Notes: a model not told the origin generated them from the sequence alone. A stretch of 64,000 nt of DNA from SIG299 sp045531955 (GCA_045531955.1 JAZSFC010000051.1:145649-209648); one strand, 5' to 3'; shown: positions 17,693 to 26,531, numbered from the stretch's first letter. Program-made: numbers and translations.

Positions 17693-17720
17693 TTGACAAA
17701 CGAAAAATGAGTGGTATAAT
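17693..17720 (+). promoter_or_regulatory. Promoter of the tyrS T-box transcript
   Basis: TTGACA (17693-17698) and TATAAT (17715-17720) with a 16-base spacer, directly upstream of the T-box leader. Confidence 0.85.
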
Positions 17721-17732
17721 TGCACTATCAAA

Positions 17733-17993
17733 AACGATGATAGGAAGAAGTAGTGGTGAACTATCCTTACAGAAAGCTGCCGGCAGATGAGAGGCGCAAG
17801 GTAACCCATCATGAATACATCCCGGAGTTGCGCACCGAAAAGAAATGAGTAGGCTGCGACGGAAGACAACCGTTAACGTGTCAGAGTATCGCAATAGCTG
17901 TACTTGCTAAGGTAAATGATGTGAGTCATTTATAAATTAAGGTGGTAACACGAGTTTATGCCTCGTCCTTATAGTAGGACGGGGCTTTTTTTG
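17733..17993 (+). promoter_or_regulatory. T-box riboswitch, tyrosine specifier (UAC)
   Basis: The leader has an AGTA motif in stem I (AGAAGTAGTGG), a specifier loop with GAATACATC (TAC at 17816-17818, matching tRNA-Tyr), the T-box bulge GGTGGTAACACG at 17941-17952, and a terminator hairpin (about 17960-17983) with a T-run. Uncharged tRNA-Tyr would stabilise the antiterminator and turn on tyrS. Confidence 0.95.
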
Positions 17994-18113
17994 CGGGTAT
18001 AAGCAAAGGTTTGTTAGAAGAACTTTGTAAGAAATGTATTTCATTGCAAAGTTTCTTCAACAAACCGCGCAACGCGACTGAGAGAGCGATAGCTCTCGAA
18101 GTGCTTATACCGC
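17993..18113 (+). other. Three-way-junction RNA element between the T-box terminator and tyrS
   Basis: An outer stem pairs GCGGGTATAAGCA (17993-18005) with TGCTTATACCGC (18102-18113), with one bulged G. Inside are a long arm (GGTTTGTT... against ...AACAAACC, about 21 bp) and a short hairpin GAGAGC-gata-GCTCTC. It would form only in the read-through transcript. No T-run follows. Purpose unknown. Confidence 0.6.
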
Positions 18114-18171
18114 AATAGAGATTCATTAGCAAGAGAGCTGTAAAAATCCACATTTATAGGAGGAAAAAAAG

Positions 18172-19398
18172 ATGACTGTTTATGAAGAATTAGTCGCAAG
18201 AGGCCTGATTGCACAGGTAACAAACGAAAAAGAAATCAAGGAAATGATTAACGAAGGTAAAGCCGTATTTTACATCGGCTTTGACCCAACTGCAGACAGC
18301 CTTCATGTAGGTCACTTCATGGCACTTTGCTTAATGAAGAGACTGCAGATGGCAGGTAACAAACCAATCGCTTTAATTGGTGGCGGTACTGCTATGATCG
18401 GTGACCCATCCGGCAGAACCGATATGCGTCAGATGATGACAACAGAAACCATCGCCCACAACTGCGAATGCTTTAAGCAGCAGATGAGCAAGTTCATCGA
18501 CTTCTCTGATGGCAAGGCAATGATGGTAAATAACGCTGACTGGCTCATGGGCTTAAATTACATCGAAGTGCTTCGTGAGGTTGGTCCTCACTTTTCCGTA
18601 AACCGTATGCTTACCGCAGAGTGTTACAAGCAGAGAATGGAAAAGGGTCTCAGCTTCTTAGAGTTTAACTACATGATTATGCAGAGCTACGACTTCTTAG
18701 CATTATTCCAGAAGTACGGCTGTAATATGCAGTTCGGCGGCGACGACCAGTGGAGCAATATGCTGGGCGGTACCGAGCTTATCCGTAGAAAGCTCGGTAA
18801 GGATGCACATGCTATGACCATCAACCTTCTGTTAAATTCCGAAGGTAAGAAGATGGGTAAGACCCAGTCCGGTGCTGTATGGCTTGATCCAAACAAGACC
18901 ACACCGTTCGAGTTCTTCCAGTACTGGAGAAATGTAGGTGACCAGGACGTTATTAAGTGCTTAAAGATGTTAACCTTCCTTCCATTAGAAGAAATTGCTA
19001 AGATGGAATCCTGGGAGGGTAGCCAGTTAAATCAGGCAAAGGAAATTCTTGCATTCGAGCTTACCAAGCTGGTTCACGGTGAGGAAGAAGCAAACAAGGC
19101 ATTAGAGGCTTCCAAGGCACTGTTTGCAGGCGGCGGCAGCTTAGAGAATATGCCAACCACAGAGCTTACTGACGAGCAGTTTACCGATGGCGCTATCGAT
19201 ATCATCTCCATGATGGTAGCAGCAGGCATGGTAGCTTCCCGTTCCGAAGGCAGACGTGCCATTGAGCAGGGTGGTGTAACCGTAGAAGGTGAAAAGGTAA
19301 CCGATATCGGTACGAAGTTCACTAAGGAAGACTTATCCGGTGAAGGCAAGATTGTCAAGAAGGGTAAGAAGAGCTTTAACAGAGTAATTTTTAAGTAA
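18172..19398 (+). CDS. tyrS: Tyrosyl-tRNA synthetase
   Basis: 408 residues, the usual length for TyrRS. Charges tRNA-Tyr with tyrosine for translation. Class I signatures are present: GFDPTADSLHVGHFM (HIGH-like motif HVGH) near residue 40 and KMGKTQ (KMSKS-like) near residue 226, with GGDDQWSNM of the tyrosine-binding pocket between them. The C-terminal 65 residues are an S4-type RNA-binding domain (RRAIEQGGVTVEGEKV). The start has an AGGAGG site. Expression is controlled by the tyrosine T-box, and a strong terminator follows. Confidence 0.98.
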   Translation: MTVYEELVARGLIAQVTNEKEIKEMINEGKAVFYIGFDPTADSLHVGHFMALCLMKRLQMAGNKPIALIGGGTAMIGDPSGRTDMRQMMTTETIAHNCECFKQQMSKFIDFSDGKAMMVNNADWLMGLNYIEVLREVGPHFSVNRMLTAECYKQRMEKGLSFLEFNYMIMQSYDFLALFQKYGCNMQFGGDDQWSNMLGGTELIRRKLGKDAHAMTINLLLNSEGKKMGKTQSGAVWLDPNKTTPFEFFQYWRNVGDQDVIKCLKMLTFLPLEEIAKMESWEGSQLNQAKEILAFELTKLVHGEEEANKALEASKALFAGGGSLENMPTTELTDEQFTDGAIDIISMMVAAGMVASRSEGRRAIEQGGVTVEGEKVTDIGTKFTKEDLSGEGKIVKKGKKSFNRVIFK

Positions 19399-19459
19399 TC
19401 AAAAAAGAATCCCCCGGACCCGCTCGTCGCTGACGGTCCGGATGGGATTCTTTTTGATT
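19397..19459. terminator. Bidirectional terminator between tyrS and the traX-like gene
   Basis: AATCAAAAAAGAATCCC with CCGGACC pairs with GGTCCGG and GGGATTCTTTTTGATT. The A and T tracts serve both converging genes. Confidence 0.9.
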
Positions 19460-20213
19460 ATAGAAAAATTAAGCGCACAAGGAATAAAACAATCAGGTGC
19501 AACGGATAAAACCCGTAAAAGAAATATTTTGGCAGTTGTTTCCCACGTTCGCCGTTGTAAAACCAGATGAGGATAAAAGCCAGACAGCCGGTAGTACTGT
19601 TAAACAGCATCAGGATGGCCCCTGCAATGCAGCGAAGGAGTTTGTAATTCCGGAACTCGTAGAGAAGCACAATCAGTATAATACCAAAGGCATCATAGTC
19701 TGTGCGCAGGAATACGGCAAACAGGATGCCGGTGAGGGCAACAATAAACCGGAGCCAGGATAAGTGCAGTGGCAGGGTTTCTTCAAAATATTTATGACCG
19801 ATTAATACCAACAGCCCGATCAATAAGGTAAAAAACACATTTTGATAGGAAACTTCCAGAATCCTTTCGTTAAATGCCAAGTCAAACGGGATTTCGGAAA
19901 TCAGGGCAAAGAGTCCAAGTCTCAGAGCATATTTTTTTACATCCTTGGTGTGCAGAAATCCTTCTACTAATAAAAAGCAGAAGATTGGAAAGGCAAGTCG
20001 TCCGATAGAGCGGAGGATATCATCAAAGCGGTACCAGAAATGGTAGTCTGCCATGACATAATCAAAGGAATTACCGGCAAGAACGGCGTCTGCTACTTTC
20101 GGAAGAAGTCCAATTTCTAACAAGGCGGCACCGATATGATCAATCAGCATAGTGATAATTGCAATCCATTTTAAAGTAGAACCGGTCAGACCGGTTTTTT
20201 TAGTATATTGCAT
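19458..20213 (-). CDS. TraX-family membrane protein
   Basis: 251 residues with about eight hydrophobic segments. The N-terminus G-S-T-L-K-W-I-A-I-I-T-M-L-I-D-H-I-G and the internal IGRLAFPIFCFLLVEGF motif match the TraX family, first known as the F-pilin N-acetyltransferase and widespread as a chromosomal acyltransferase-like membrane protein in Firmicutes. No conjugation genes are nearby, so a role in surface modification is more likely than in conjugation. An AAGGAG site precedes the start on the minus strand. Confidence 0.85.
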   Translation of the reverse strand: MQYTKKTGLTGSTLKWIAIITMLIDHIGAALLEIGLLPKVADAVLAGNSFDYVMADYHFWYRFDDILRSIGRLAFPIFCFLLVEGFLHTKDVKKYALRLGLFALISEIPFDLAFNERILEVSYQNVFFTLLIGLLVLIGHKYFEETLPLHLSWLRFIVALTGILFAVFLRTDYDAFGIILIVLLYEFRNYKLLRCIAGAILMLFNSTTGCLAFILIWFYNGERGKQLPKYFFYGFYPLHLIVLFLVRLIFL

Positions 20214-20317
20214 GGCGTTGTGTCTCCTTTTTGCTCTATTTTAACGGTTTGTTATGGTTATTTCAAGGTATATCAGGAATTCTTAATAAAAAAATCTAAA
20301 AATAATCAAAAAGGTAC

Positions 20318-20346
20318 TTTACATTTTTCTTTCTGTCTGCTACAAT
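20318..20346 (+). promoter_or_regulatory. Promoter of the galK operon
   Basis: TTTACA (20318-20323) and TACAAT (20341-20346), 17-base spacer. The start codon is 70 bases downstream. I see no clear operator dyad in the leader. Confidence 0.7.
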
Positions 20347-20415
20347 GAATTCAGAAAAGTTGTTATAAAACAAAAATATTAAAACAAATGATTTTATTTC
20401 AAATGGAGGCGTATT

Positions 20416-21585
20416 ATGAAAGAGAAGTTAATGCAGGAATTTGAACGTATTTTTGGTGGTACAGAAGATGTACGTCTGTTTTTCGCACCGGGCCGTGTGA
20501 ATATGATTGGTGAACACACCGACTATAACGGCGGCCATGTATTCCCATGTGCACTTACCATCGGCACGTATGCAGCAGCAAGAAAAAATGGTATGGACAC
20601 CTGCCGTTTTTATTCCATGAACTTTGAACATCTTGGAATTATTGCAGCAGATTTGGAAGAATTGGAATATGACAAGGAAGCAAATGACTGGGCAAATTAT
20701 CCGATGGGTATTATTGCAAAGTTACGTGAAGCAGGCATTAACATAGATGAGGGTATGGATTTTGTATTCTGCGGAAACATTCCAAACTCCTCCGGCCTTT
20801 CTTCCTCCGCATCCATTGAAGTATTAACTGCATTTGCCTGCAGAGAACTGTTTGGCTTTGAAATGGATTTTGTTGAAATGTCCAAGCTTGCCCAGAAGGC
20901 GGAAAATGAATTTATCGGTGTAAACTGCGGTATTATGGACCAGTTCGCCATTGCCATGGGTAAGGAAAATCATGCAATCTTCCTTGATACAGCAGACCTT
21001 TCTTATGAATATGCTCCATTGGTGCTTGAGAACGCAAAGATTGTTATTGCATGTTCCAACAAGAAGCGCGGTCTTGGCGATTCCAAGTATAACGAAAGAA
21101 GAAGTGAGTGTGAGGCTGCTCTTGCCTTACTTCAGACAAAGAAGGATATCAAGTCTCTCGGCGAGCTTTCCGAGGCAGAATTTGAAGAAATCAAGGATGT
21201 TATCGGTGATGAAGTAAAGATCCGCCGTGCAAAGCATGCAGTATATGAAAACCAGAGAACCATCCGCGCAGTTGAAGCATTAAAGGCTAATGACGTAACA
21301 ACCTTTGGTCAGCTGATGAACGCTTCCCATGTTTCCCTTCGTGACGATTATGAAGTTACCGGTATTGAGCTGGACACTTTAGTAGAAACTGCTTGGACGG
21401 TAGAAGGCGTTATTGGTTCCCGTATGACCGGTGCAGGTTTTGGTGGCTGTACCGTAAGCATTGTAAAGGAAGACTGCGTTGATAACTTCATTCAGACGGT
21501 TGGTGAAGTTTATAAGAACAAGATTGGTTATGCAGCAGATTTCTATGTAGTAGACATCGGCAGCGGCCCTGTGGAATTACAGTAA
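20416..21585 (+). CDS. galK: Galactokinase
   Basis: 389 residues, normal for GalK. Phosphorylates galactose to galactose-1-phosphate in the Leloir pathway. It has the galactokinase signature GRVNMIGEHTDYNGGHVFP near residues 27-45, the GHMP ATP-binding loop NSSGLSSSASIE near 130-141, and the third motif MTGAGFGGC near residue 340. An ATGGAGG-type site precedes the start. It is followed by galT; no galE is seen in the window, so epimerase must be encoded elsewhere. Confidence 0.98.
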   Translation: MKEKLMQEFERIFGGTEDVRLFFAPGRVNMIGEHTDYNGGHVFPCALTIGTYAAARKNGMDTCRFYSMNFEHLGIIAADLEELEYDKEANDWANYPMGIIAKLREAGINIDEGMDFVFCGNIPNSSGLSSSASIEVLTAFACRELFGFEMDFVEMSKLAQKAENEFIGVNCGIMDQFAIAMGKENHAIFLDTADLSYEYAPLVLENAKIVIACSNKKRGLGDSKYNERRSECEAALALLQTKKDIKSLGELSEAEFEEIKDVIGDEVKIRRAKHAVYENQRTIRAVEALKANDVTTFGQLMNASHVSLRDDYEVTGIELDTLVETAWTVEGVIGSRMTGAGFGGCTVSIVKEDCVDNFIQTVGEVYKNKIGYAADFYVVDIGSGPVELQ

Positions 21586-21611
21586 ATTTTAGAAAGAGAG
21601 TCTAAGAGAAT

Positions 21612-21632
21612 GCCGGAAGTTAAACTTCCGGC
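21612..21632 (+). terminator. Short hairpin between galK and galT
   Basis: GCCGGAAGT-taa-ACTTCCGGC is a perfect 9-bp stem, followed by GTTTT. It sits 22 bases before the galT start and could attenuate transcription or stabilise galK mRNA. Its presence argues against the in-frame ATG at 21610 as galT start. Confidence 0.6.
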
Positions 21633-21654
21633 GTTTTCGGAATGGAGAATAAGT

Positions 21655-23160
21655 ATGACAAGAGAAATTCTTTGGCTGGCAGAATATGGTGTAAACACCG
21701 GATTGATTACAGAAGAGGATAGAATTTATACCATCAACCGATTGATGGAACTGTTTGGCATGGATGATTTAGGGGAAGAAGAAATGCTGAATTTACCATG
21801 TGATATTGCCCATCTTTCTGAGGTATTAGAGCGTATGAACGACTATGCGGCGGAGCATGGTTTGATGGAAGATAACACGGTTACTTATCGTGATTTGTTT
21901 GATACAAAAGTAATGGGGCTGTTGACTCCAAGACCAAGTGAAGTAATCCGTACCTTTGAAGACAAAAAGGCAGAAAGTACCGAAACAGCAACCGACTATT
22001 TCTACAAGCTGTGCCGTGATACGAACTATATCCGTACCGACCGTGTTTCTAAGGACCGCAAGTGGAAGGTGGATTCCGAATATGGTGAAATTGATATTAC
22101 CATCAATCTTTCCAAGCCGGAAAAAGACCCGAAGGCGATTGCTGCAGCTAAGCTGATGAAGCAGAGCGGTTATCCGAAGTGCCAGCTTTGTATGGAAAAT
22201 CAGGGTTATGCCGGCAGAACCAATCATCCGGCAAGACAGAACCTGCGTATTATTCCGTTAACCATCAATAACGAACCTTGGGGATTCCAGTATTCCCCGT
22301 ATGTATATTATAACGAGCATTGTATTGTGTTGAACCAGAAGCATACTCCGATGAAAATCGACAGAGCCTGCTTCGTAAAGCTCCTTGATTTTGTAGAGCA
22401 GTTCCCGCATTATATTCTTGGTTCCAATGCAGATTTACCGATTGTGGGCGGTTCCATTTTAACCCATGACCATTTCCAGGGCGGAAGATACGATTTCCCT
22501 ATGGCAAAGGCAGAAACGGAAACAAAGGTAAGCTTTGAAGGTTTTGAGGATGTGGAAGCAGGTATTGTCAAATGGCCAATGTCTGTTATCCGAATCAGAA
22601 GTGAAAAGAAGGAACGTCTGGTAGAACTGGCAGAAAAGATTCTTAAGGTTTGGAGAGGCTATACTGATGAAACGGCAACCGTATTTGCGGAAACCGACGG
22701 TGAGCCTCACAACACAATTACTCCGATTGCCAGAGTAAAAAATGGTAAGTTTGAACTGGATTTAGTGCTTCGTAATAATCTGACCACTGAAGAGCATCCA
22801 TTGGGCGTATATCATCCGCATGCAGAACTACATCATATCAAAAAGGAGAATATTGGCCTGATTGAAGTTATGGGTCTGGCGGTGCTTCCGGCAAGACTGA
22901 AAAATGAGCTGGAAGAGGTAAAGCAGTGCCTGGTAAATGGTGTGCCTGTTTCTTCCGTAGAAAGTATTGCGGCACATGGTCCGTGGGCAGAAGAATTGGC
23001 GGAAAAATATAAAACCTTTGACAAAGAAAATATTGATGCTATAATTGAAAAGGAAGTGGGCGACGTGTTTGTAAAAGTATTAGAACATGCCGGTGTCTAC
23101 AAAAGAACAGAGGAAGGAAAAGCTGCATTCCTGAAATTTGTGGAGGCAGTCAATCAATAA
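21655..23160 (+). CDS. galT: UDP-glucose-hexose-1-phosphate uridylyltransferase, class II
   Basis: 501 residues from ATG 21655, with a GGAG site eight bases upstream. This is the long, class II GalT of Firmicutes (about 490-510 residues). It exchanges UMP between UDP-glucose and galactose-1-phosphate. Key blocks are CQLCMENQGYAGR, the middle segment GSILTHDHFQGGRYDF with the HDHFQGG version of the histidine active-site motif, and a C-terminal HPHAELHHIKKENIGLIEVMG. With galK it makes glucose-1-phosphate from galactose. Confidence 0.97.
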   Translation: MTREILWLAEYGVNTGLITEEDRIYTINRLMELFGMDDLGEEEMLNLPCDIAHLSEVLERMNDYAAEHGLMEDNTVTYRDLFDTKVMGLLTPRPSEVIRTFEDKKAESTETATDYFYKLCRDTNYIRTDRVSKDRKWKVDSEYGEIDITINLSKPEKDPKAIAAAKLMKQSGYPKCQLCMENQGYAGRTNHPARQNLRIIPLTINNEPWGFQYSPYVYYNEHCIVLNQKHTPMKIDRACFVKLLDFVEQFPHYILGSNADLPIVGGSILTHDHFQGGRYDFPMAKAETETKVSFEGFEDVEAGIVKWPMSVIRIRSEKKERLVELAEKILKVWRGYTDETATVFAETDGEPHNTITPIARVKNGKFELDLVLRNNLTTEEHPLGVYHPHAELHHIKKENIGLIEVMGLAVLPARLKNELEEVKQCLVNGVPVSSVESIAAHGPWAEELAEKYKTFDKENIDAIIEKEVGDVFVKVLEHAGVYKRTEEGKAAFLKFVEAVNQ

Positions 23161-23166
23161 AGCATC

Positions 23167-23709
23167 ATGAATCAGAATGTAAAGAAACAGGTAAAAGAAA
23201 TTATTGAATGGATACTTATCCTTGCATTTGCTGTTGTAGCGGCAATGCTGATTAACCGGTATGTCATTATCAAAGCAGAAGTACCGACCGGATCCATGGA
23301 GCATACCATTGAGGTGGATGACTGTATTTTAGGATTTCAACTGGCTTATCTGTTTGACGGACCGGACCGTGGAGATGTAGTTATCTTCCCATATCCGGAC
23401 AACCCAGAAACCACTTATGTAAAGCGTGTTATCGGTCTGCCGGGAGAAACGGTGGAAATTAAGAATGGATACGTATATATTGACGGCACGCCAATCGAAG
23501 AGCCTTATCTGAAAGAAGAAATGCGTGGCGAATACGGACCTTATGTGGTTCCGGAAGGAAGCTATTTTATGCTTGGGGATAACCGTAATTCTTCCCAGGA
23601 TTCCCGTAAGTGGAAAAACACGTATTTGAAGGAAGAAGATATCATAGCAAAGGTGCTGTTCCGGTATTCACCAAGTTTTAAATGGTTTTCCGATGTGGAT
23701 TATGAATAG
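23167..23709 (+). CDS. lepB: Signal peptidase I (first copy)
   Basis: 180 residues. Cleaves signal peptides from exported proteins at the outer face of the membrane. There is one N-terminal helix (about residues 14-34), then the catalytic Ser43 in PTGSMEHT and Lys86 in TYVKRVIGLPGE, and the GDNRNSSQDSR box. The single-anchor, short form is typical of Gram-positive enzymes. It begins 6 bases after galT and may be cotranscribed. A second copy is at 47064. Confidence 0.95.
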   Translation: MNQNVKKQVKEIIEWILILAFAVVAAMLINRYVIIKAEVPTGSMEHTIEVDDCILGFQLAYLFDGPDRGDVVIFPYPDNPETTYVKRVIGLPGETVEIKNGYVYIDGTPIEEPYLKEEMRGEYGPYVVPEGSYFMLGDNRNSSQDSRKWKNTYLKEEDIIAKVLFRYSPSFKWFSDVDYE

Positions 23710-23755
23710 TTAGCTGTTTTTTAAGAGTTTTATGAAATAAGGGTTAAGAAATAGT

Positions 23756-23838
23756 AAAATCCTTCCGATATAGTAGATATAGAAAGGCTTCATGGATGAG
23801 ACCTGTTCAAAAAATACTATATCAGGGAGGATTTTTTT
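23756..23838 (+). promoter_or_regulatory. Hairpin that contains the ribosome binding site of the next gene
   Basis: AAAATCCTTCCGATATAGTA (23756-23775) pairs with the near-perfect complement at 23815-23835, which includes GGGAGGATTTT; a T-run reaches the ATG at 23839. It looks like an intrinsic terminator for the gal operon and would also hide the GGGAGG site. Confidence 0.7.
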
Positions 23839-24729
23839 ATGAGATTTACAACAACTAAGATGGCAGAACAGTATGTACAGAACATGTACAACAAGCCTGC
23901 AAAAGAGACTACAAACACTAAAAATGACAAGGTTAAAGATAATAAAAATGCAGCTGCACAGAAGGAAGATAATGCAGCAACTTATGAAGGCAGCGTAACA
24001 CAGCCGACAAAGGCAACCTACACAAAGCCGGTAGCAGTAGCCCAGAAGAAGGAAAAGGAAGATGACCTTCAGGCAAAGCTTGATAAAACATATGAAGCTT
24101 TAAGCGATGAGGCAAAGGATTACTTAGCTTCTTTAAAAGAAAAGTTTGGTGATATTGATTTCTTCGTAGCCGATTGTGCTACCGATGAAGAAATGGGCCG
24201 CTATTTTGCAATGGGTACCAAGAAATACTCCTGCGTTATCAGTTCCTCTTTAATTGAAAGCATGGCAACCGATGATGCTGCCCGCGAAAAATACGAAAAG
24301 ATTATTGCAAATGCCGGTGAGCAGATTGAAGAAATGAAGGCAGAAGCAAAGGAAGAGCTTGGCGAAGAAGCTGCTGAGCAGATTGAATTTGTTGGCTTCA
24401 AGGTTGATGATAACGGCATGGTAGAGTACTTTGCAAAGCTGAGAGACGACAACAATTCCTACTATGCAAAGTTAAAGGAGAAGCGTGCCGAAGCGAAGGA
24501 AGCTGAAAAGAAGGCAGAGGAAAAGCGTAACGAAAAGCTGGCGGAAGAAAAGTTAACCGGTAAGGATCGTTTACATAAGAACGGTGACCTTTGGTTTAAC
24601 GCAGATTCCAGGGAAGGCTTAATGGCAGCTATCCGCGAAGCTCTTGGTATTGAGGCTCCGGAAAAGGCAGAAACACCGGATGTTGCAGTGGGTGAGAAAG
24701 TAGAAGCAACAGCAGAAGTGGCTGAGTAA
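23839..24729 (+). CDS. Charged, coiled-coil-rich protein, possibly DUF6033-like
   Basis: 296 residues, soluble, very rich in Lys, Glu and Ala. Residues 1-85 are a low-complexity Lys/Asn/Thr linker. Residues about 85-205 form a folded region (LSDEAKDYLASLKEKFGDIDFFVADC, then IEFVGFKVDDNGMVEYFAKL). Residues 210-240 are a charged coiled coil, and the tail is Glu/Ala-rich. The folded region resembles DUF6033-type proteins of Lachnospiraceae, but I am unsure. Its ribosome site is inside a hairpin. Function unknown. Confidence 0.6.
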   Translation: MRFTTTKMAEQYVQNMYNKPAKETTNTKNDKVKDNKNAAAQKEDNAATYEGSVTQPTKATYTKPVAVAQKKEKEDDLQAKLDKTYEALSDEAKDYLASLKEKFGDIDFFVADCATDEEMGRYFAMGTKKYSCVISSSLIESMATDDAAREKYEKIIANAGEQIEEMKAEAKEELGEEAAEQIEFVGFKVDDNGMVEYFAKLRDDNNSYYAKLKEKRAEAKEAEKKAEEKRNEKLAEEKLTGKDRLHKNGDLWFNADSREGLMAAIREALGIEAPEKAETPDVAVGEKVEATAEVAE

Positions 24730-24790
24730 AAAGAATATATGAATTTTCAGGGTGTGCGTCAGGTTGGCGTACACCTTTACTTTTTATATG

Positions 24791-25190
24791 GGTTTCGCAC
24801 CATTTTTTCTTCCGACTCCGCTGCTTCCTGCGTCGTCTTGCCGTACCGTTTCTCTTGATGAAGACTATGTCTGCTCTCTGACGTTTGACCAAAACTCGGT
24901 GTCGGGAAGGTAAAGGTATAAAAAATATTTGACTTGTTCTAACTATCCTACGGATAGGACGAAAAGAAAGGGGCAGGGCACTCATAGACAACAAGTTGTC
25001 TGAGCTGCCACAGCCCCTTCTTTTCAACGCTTCGCGTTTTTAGAACAAGTCAAATGCGTTACGCAGTATTTTTTAACCTCCACCTCAAACAATTGGCTCA
25101 AACGCCGCTCGCATCCATATCATCCAGAGAAAACGGTGCGGAGTCGGCGGGAAAGCACGGAATGTCGGTGTGAAAAATTGGTGCGAAAGC
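24791..25190. repeat. Large imperfect palindrome, copy A (400 bp)
   Basis: Arms pair along almost the whole length: GGTTTCGCACCATTTTTTC (24791-24809) with 25172-25190; TCCGACTCCGC with GCGGAGTCGG; ACCGTTTCTCTTGATGA with 25117-25136; TTTGACTTGTTCT with AGAACAAGTCAAA. The centre has GAAAAGAAAGGGGC ... GACAAC-aa-GTTGTC ... GCCCCTTCTTTTC. It shares AACTCGGTGTC (24893-24903) and CCTCCACCTCAAACA (25077-25091) with copy B. No plausible gene lies inside 24730-25249. Confidence 0.85.
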
Positions 25191-25249
25191 AAAGCTTCAA
25201 GAGTTAGACAAATTGGAATTTGACACTCCACCAAACTGAAAGTTTCATA

Positions 25250-25855
25250 TTATCTGGTTAAAACATGTTTGCAATATTTTGTACATCCGCATTTAGGACA
25301 AGTTAACTTTCTTTTGGTAATTGTATGAGGTCCCATAACATAAGATTTCATATCCGGAACAAATCGCTCCTTGCATTCAGGGCATTCAAAGGCTCCTGCT
25401 TCTCTATCTAATACACATGCAATGGCAATTCCCATTGCCATCACTACAAATCCAATTCCCAGCAACAGTATTCTGGTCCACACCTGCATTTCCAATAATC
25501 CTGCAATCATAAACAAAGGCATTGCTGCAATAATCACTAATGCCGCAATCATTGCGGACATAATAATTTTCTTTTTACTTTCTTGAGCTTCTTTTACTAA
25601 ATTCACCATATTTTCCTCCGCTTTCTTTTTATAATCCGTCTCTTGTAATCGTTCACCGGATAGAAGTTCATTTACTGTAACTTCCAATTCATTGCAAAGT
25701 GGCAGTAACAATGATACTTCCGGGAAACCATTACCTCTTTCCCATTTTGAGATTGTTTTATCGCTGATACTAAGCTTATCTGCCAATTCCCTTTGCGTAT
25801 ATTTTTTTGCTTTTCTTTCTTCAGCAATAAATTTACCGATCTTAATTTGATCCAT
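25250..25855 (-). CDS. XRE-family regulator with two membrane helices and a zinc ribbon
   Basis: 201 residues. Residues 5-60 are an XRE helix-turn-helix (TQRELADKLSISDKTISKWERGNGFPEVSLL). After a charged linker come two membrane helices (about 97-117 and 124-146). The C-terminus has CPEC (about 157-160) and CPKC (about 185-188), a probable zinc ribbon on the cytoplasmic side. This resembles membrane-bound XRE regulators of clostridia. An AAAGGAGG site lies on the minus strand before the start. Two large palindromes in opposite orientation flank the gene. Confidence 0.85.
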   Translation of the reverse strand: MDQIKIGKFIAEERKAKKYTQRELADKLSISDKTISKWERGNGFPEVSLLLPLCNELEVTVNELLSGERLQETDYKKKAEENMVNLVKEAQESKKKIIMSAMIAALVIIAAMPLFMIAGLLEMQVWTRILLLGIGFVVMAMGIAIACVLDREAGAFECPECKERFVPDMKSYVMGPHTITKRKLTCPKCGCTKYCKHVLTR

Positions 25856-26075
25856 AGGTTCGTGTCCTCCTTTCCGGATTTATTGTATGGATTTCCATTT
25901 TGTTTTTACACCCACGGAACGTAGAATATGGTGAATTTTAGCGGTTTCTACGCCACGTAGAGTTGTAATGTATTTGGAAAATTCAAGTTTATCTAACGAT
26001 ATCTGAATTATATCACATATCCCAATGAACCACAATTCCATAAAGAGTAACTAGGGATTTTTTGCGTATCTCAAT
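25856..26075 (-). promoter_or_regulatory. Upstream region of the XRE gene with a possible operator
   Basis: CTACG-cca-CGTAG (25948-25960) is a short dyad, with related GTAGAA/TTCTAC half sites nearby. A plausible minus-strand promoter is TTGAAT with TACATT, weaker than consensus. Autoregulation is possible but not shown. Confidence 0.35.
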
Positions 26076-26531
26076 CGCCGGTTCTACTGTTTTTGCGTAT
26101 GTTTCGCTCTGACATTCAGTACTTTTCCGGCAGGCTCCAAGGCAGTGGCAGCTTTTAAATATGGATACTTTGGATGGAGAGGCTAACTGTCTGAGGTGCA
26201 GGGGAGAATGTGTATGATGTTTTGGAAACTGTGTAAAGGATTTGGGTATTCAAAAGGCGCGAGAGCGCTTTTAAGGAAGGTTCTGGTCTCTGTGGACACC
26301 TTGTGTGTCTGACAGAGGCCGGAACTTCCTTAAAAATAGTCCATTGGACTTTTTGAACACCCAAATCAAAAATAACAAACACTCCATCAACATTAACTCA
26401 TTTCCTACTGCACCGAGTTTTAGCCTTCCATCCAAAGTATCCATTAATCAAAAGAAAGCATCCGCTGCCTTGGCAAGCACCCGTGAAAAGTGGCTGAGTC
26501 GGGAGAAACATACGCAAAAACAACCCCGGCG
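26076..26531. repeat. Large imperfect palindrome, copy C (456 bp, inverted relative to A and B)
   Basis: Outer arms start CGCCGG (26076) and end CCGGCG (26531); TTTTTGCGTATGTTTC pairs exactly with GAAACATACGCAAAAA. Inner pairs include GATACTTTGGATGGA with TCCATCCAAAGTATC, and GATTTGGGT with ACCCAAATC. Its right arm on the minus strand matches the left arm of copy B (CACGGG-x-GCTT-x-CCAAGGC, AACTCGGTG). No convincing gene lies in 25856-26670. Confidence 0.85.

Noticed and set aside
19458..20213. Conjugative element, because of the TraX-family gene
   Set aside because: TraX-like genes are common in Firmicutes chromosomes and no other transfer gene is present.
24791..26531. Insertion sequence or prophage
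   Set aside because: There is no transposase, integrase or phage gene in or near the palindromes.
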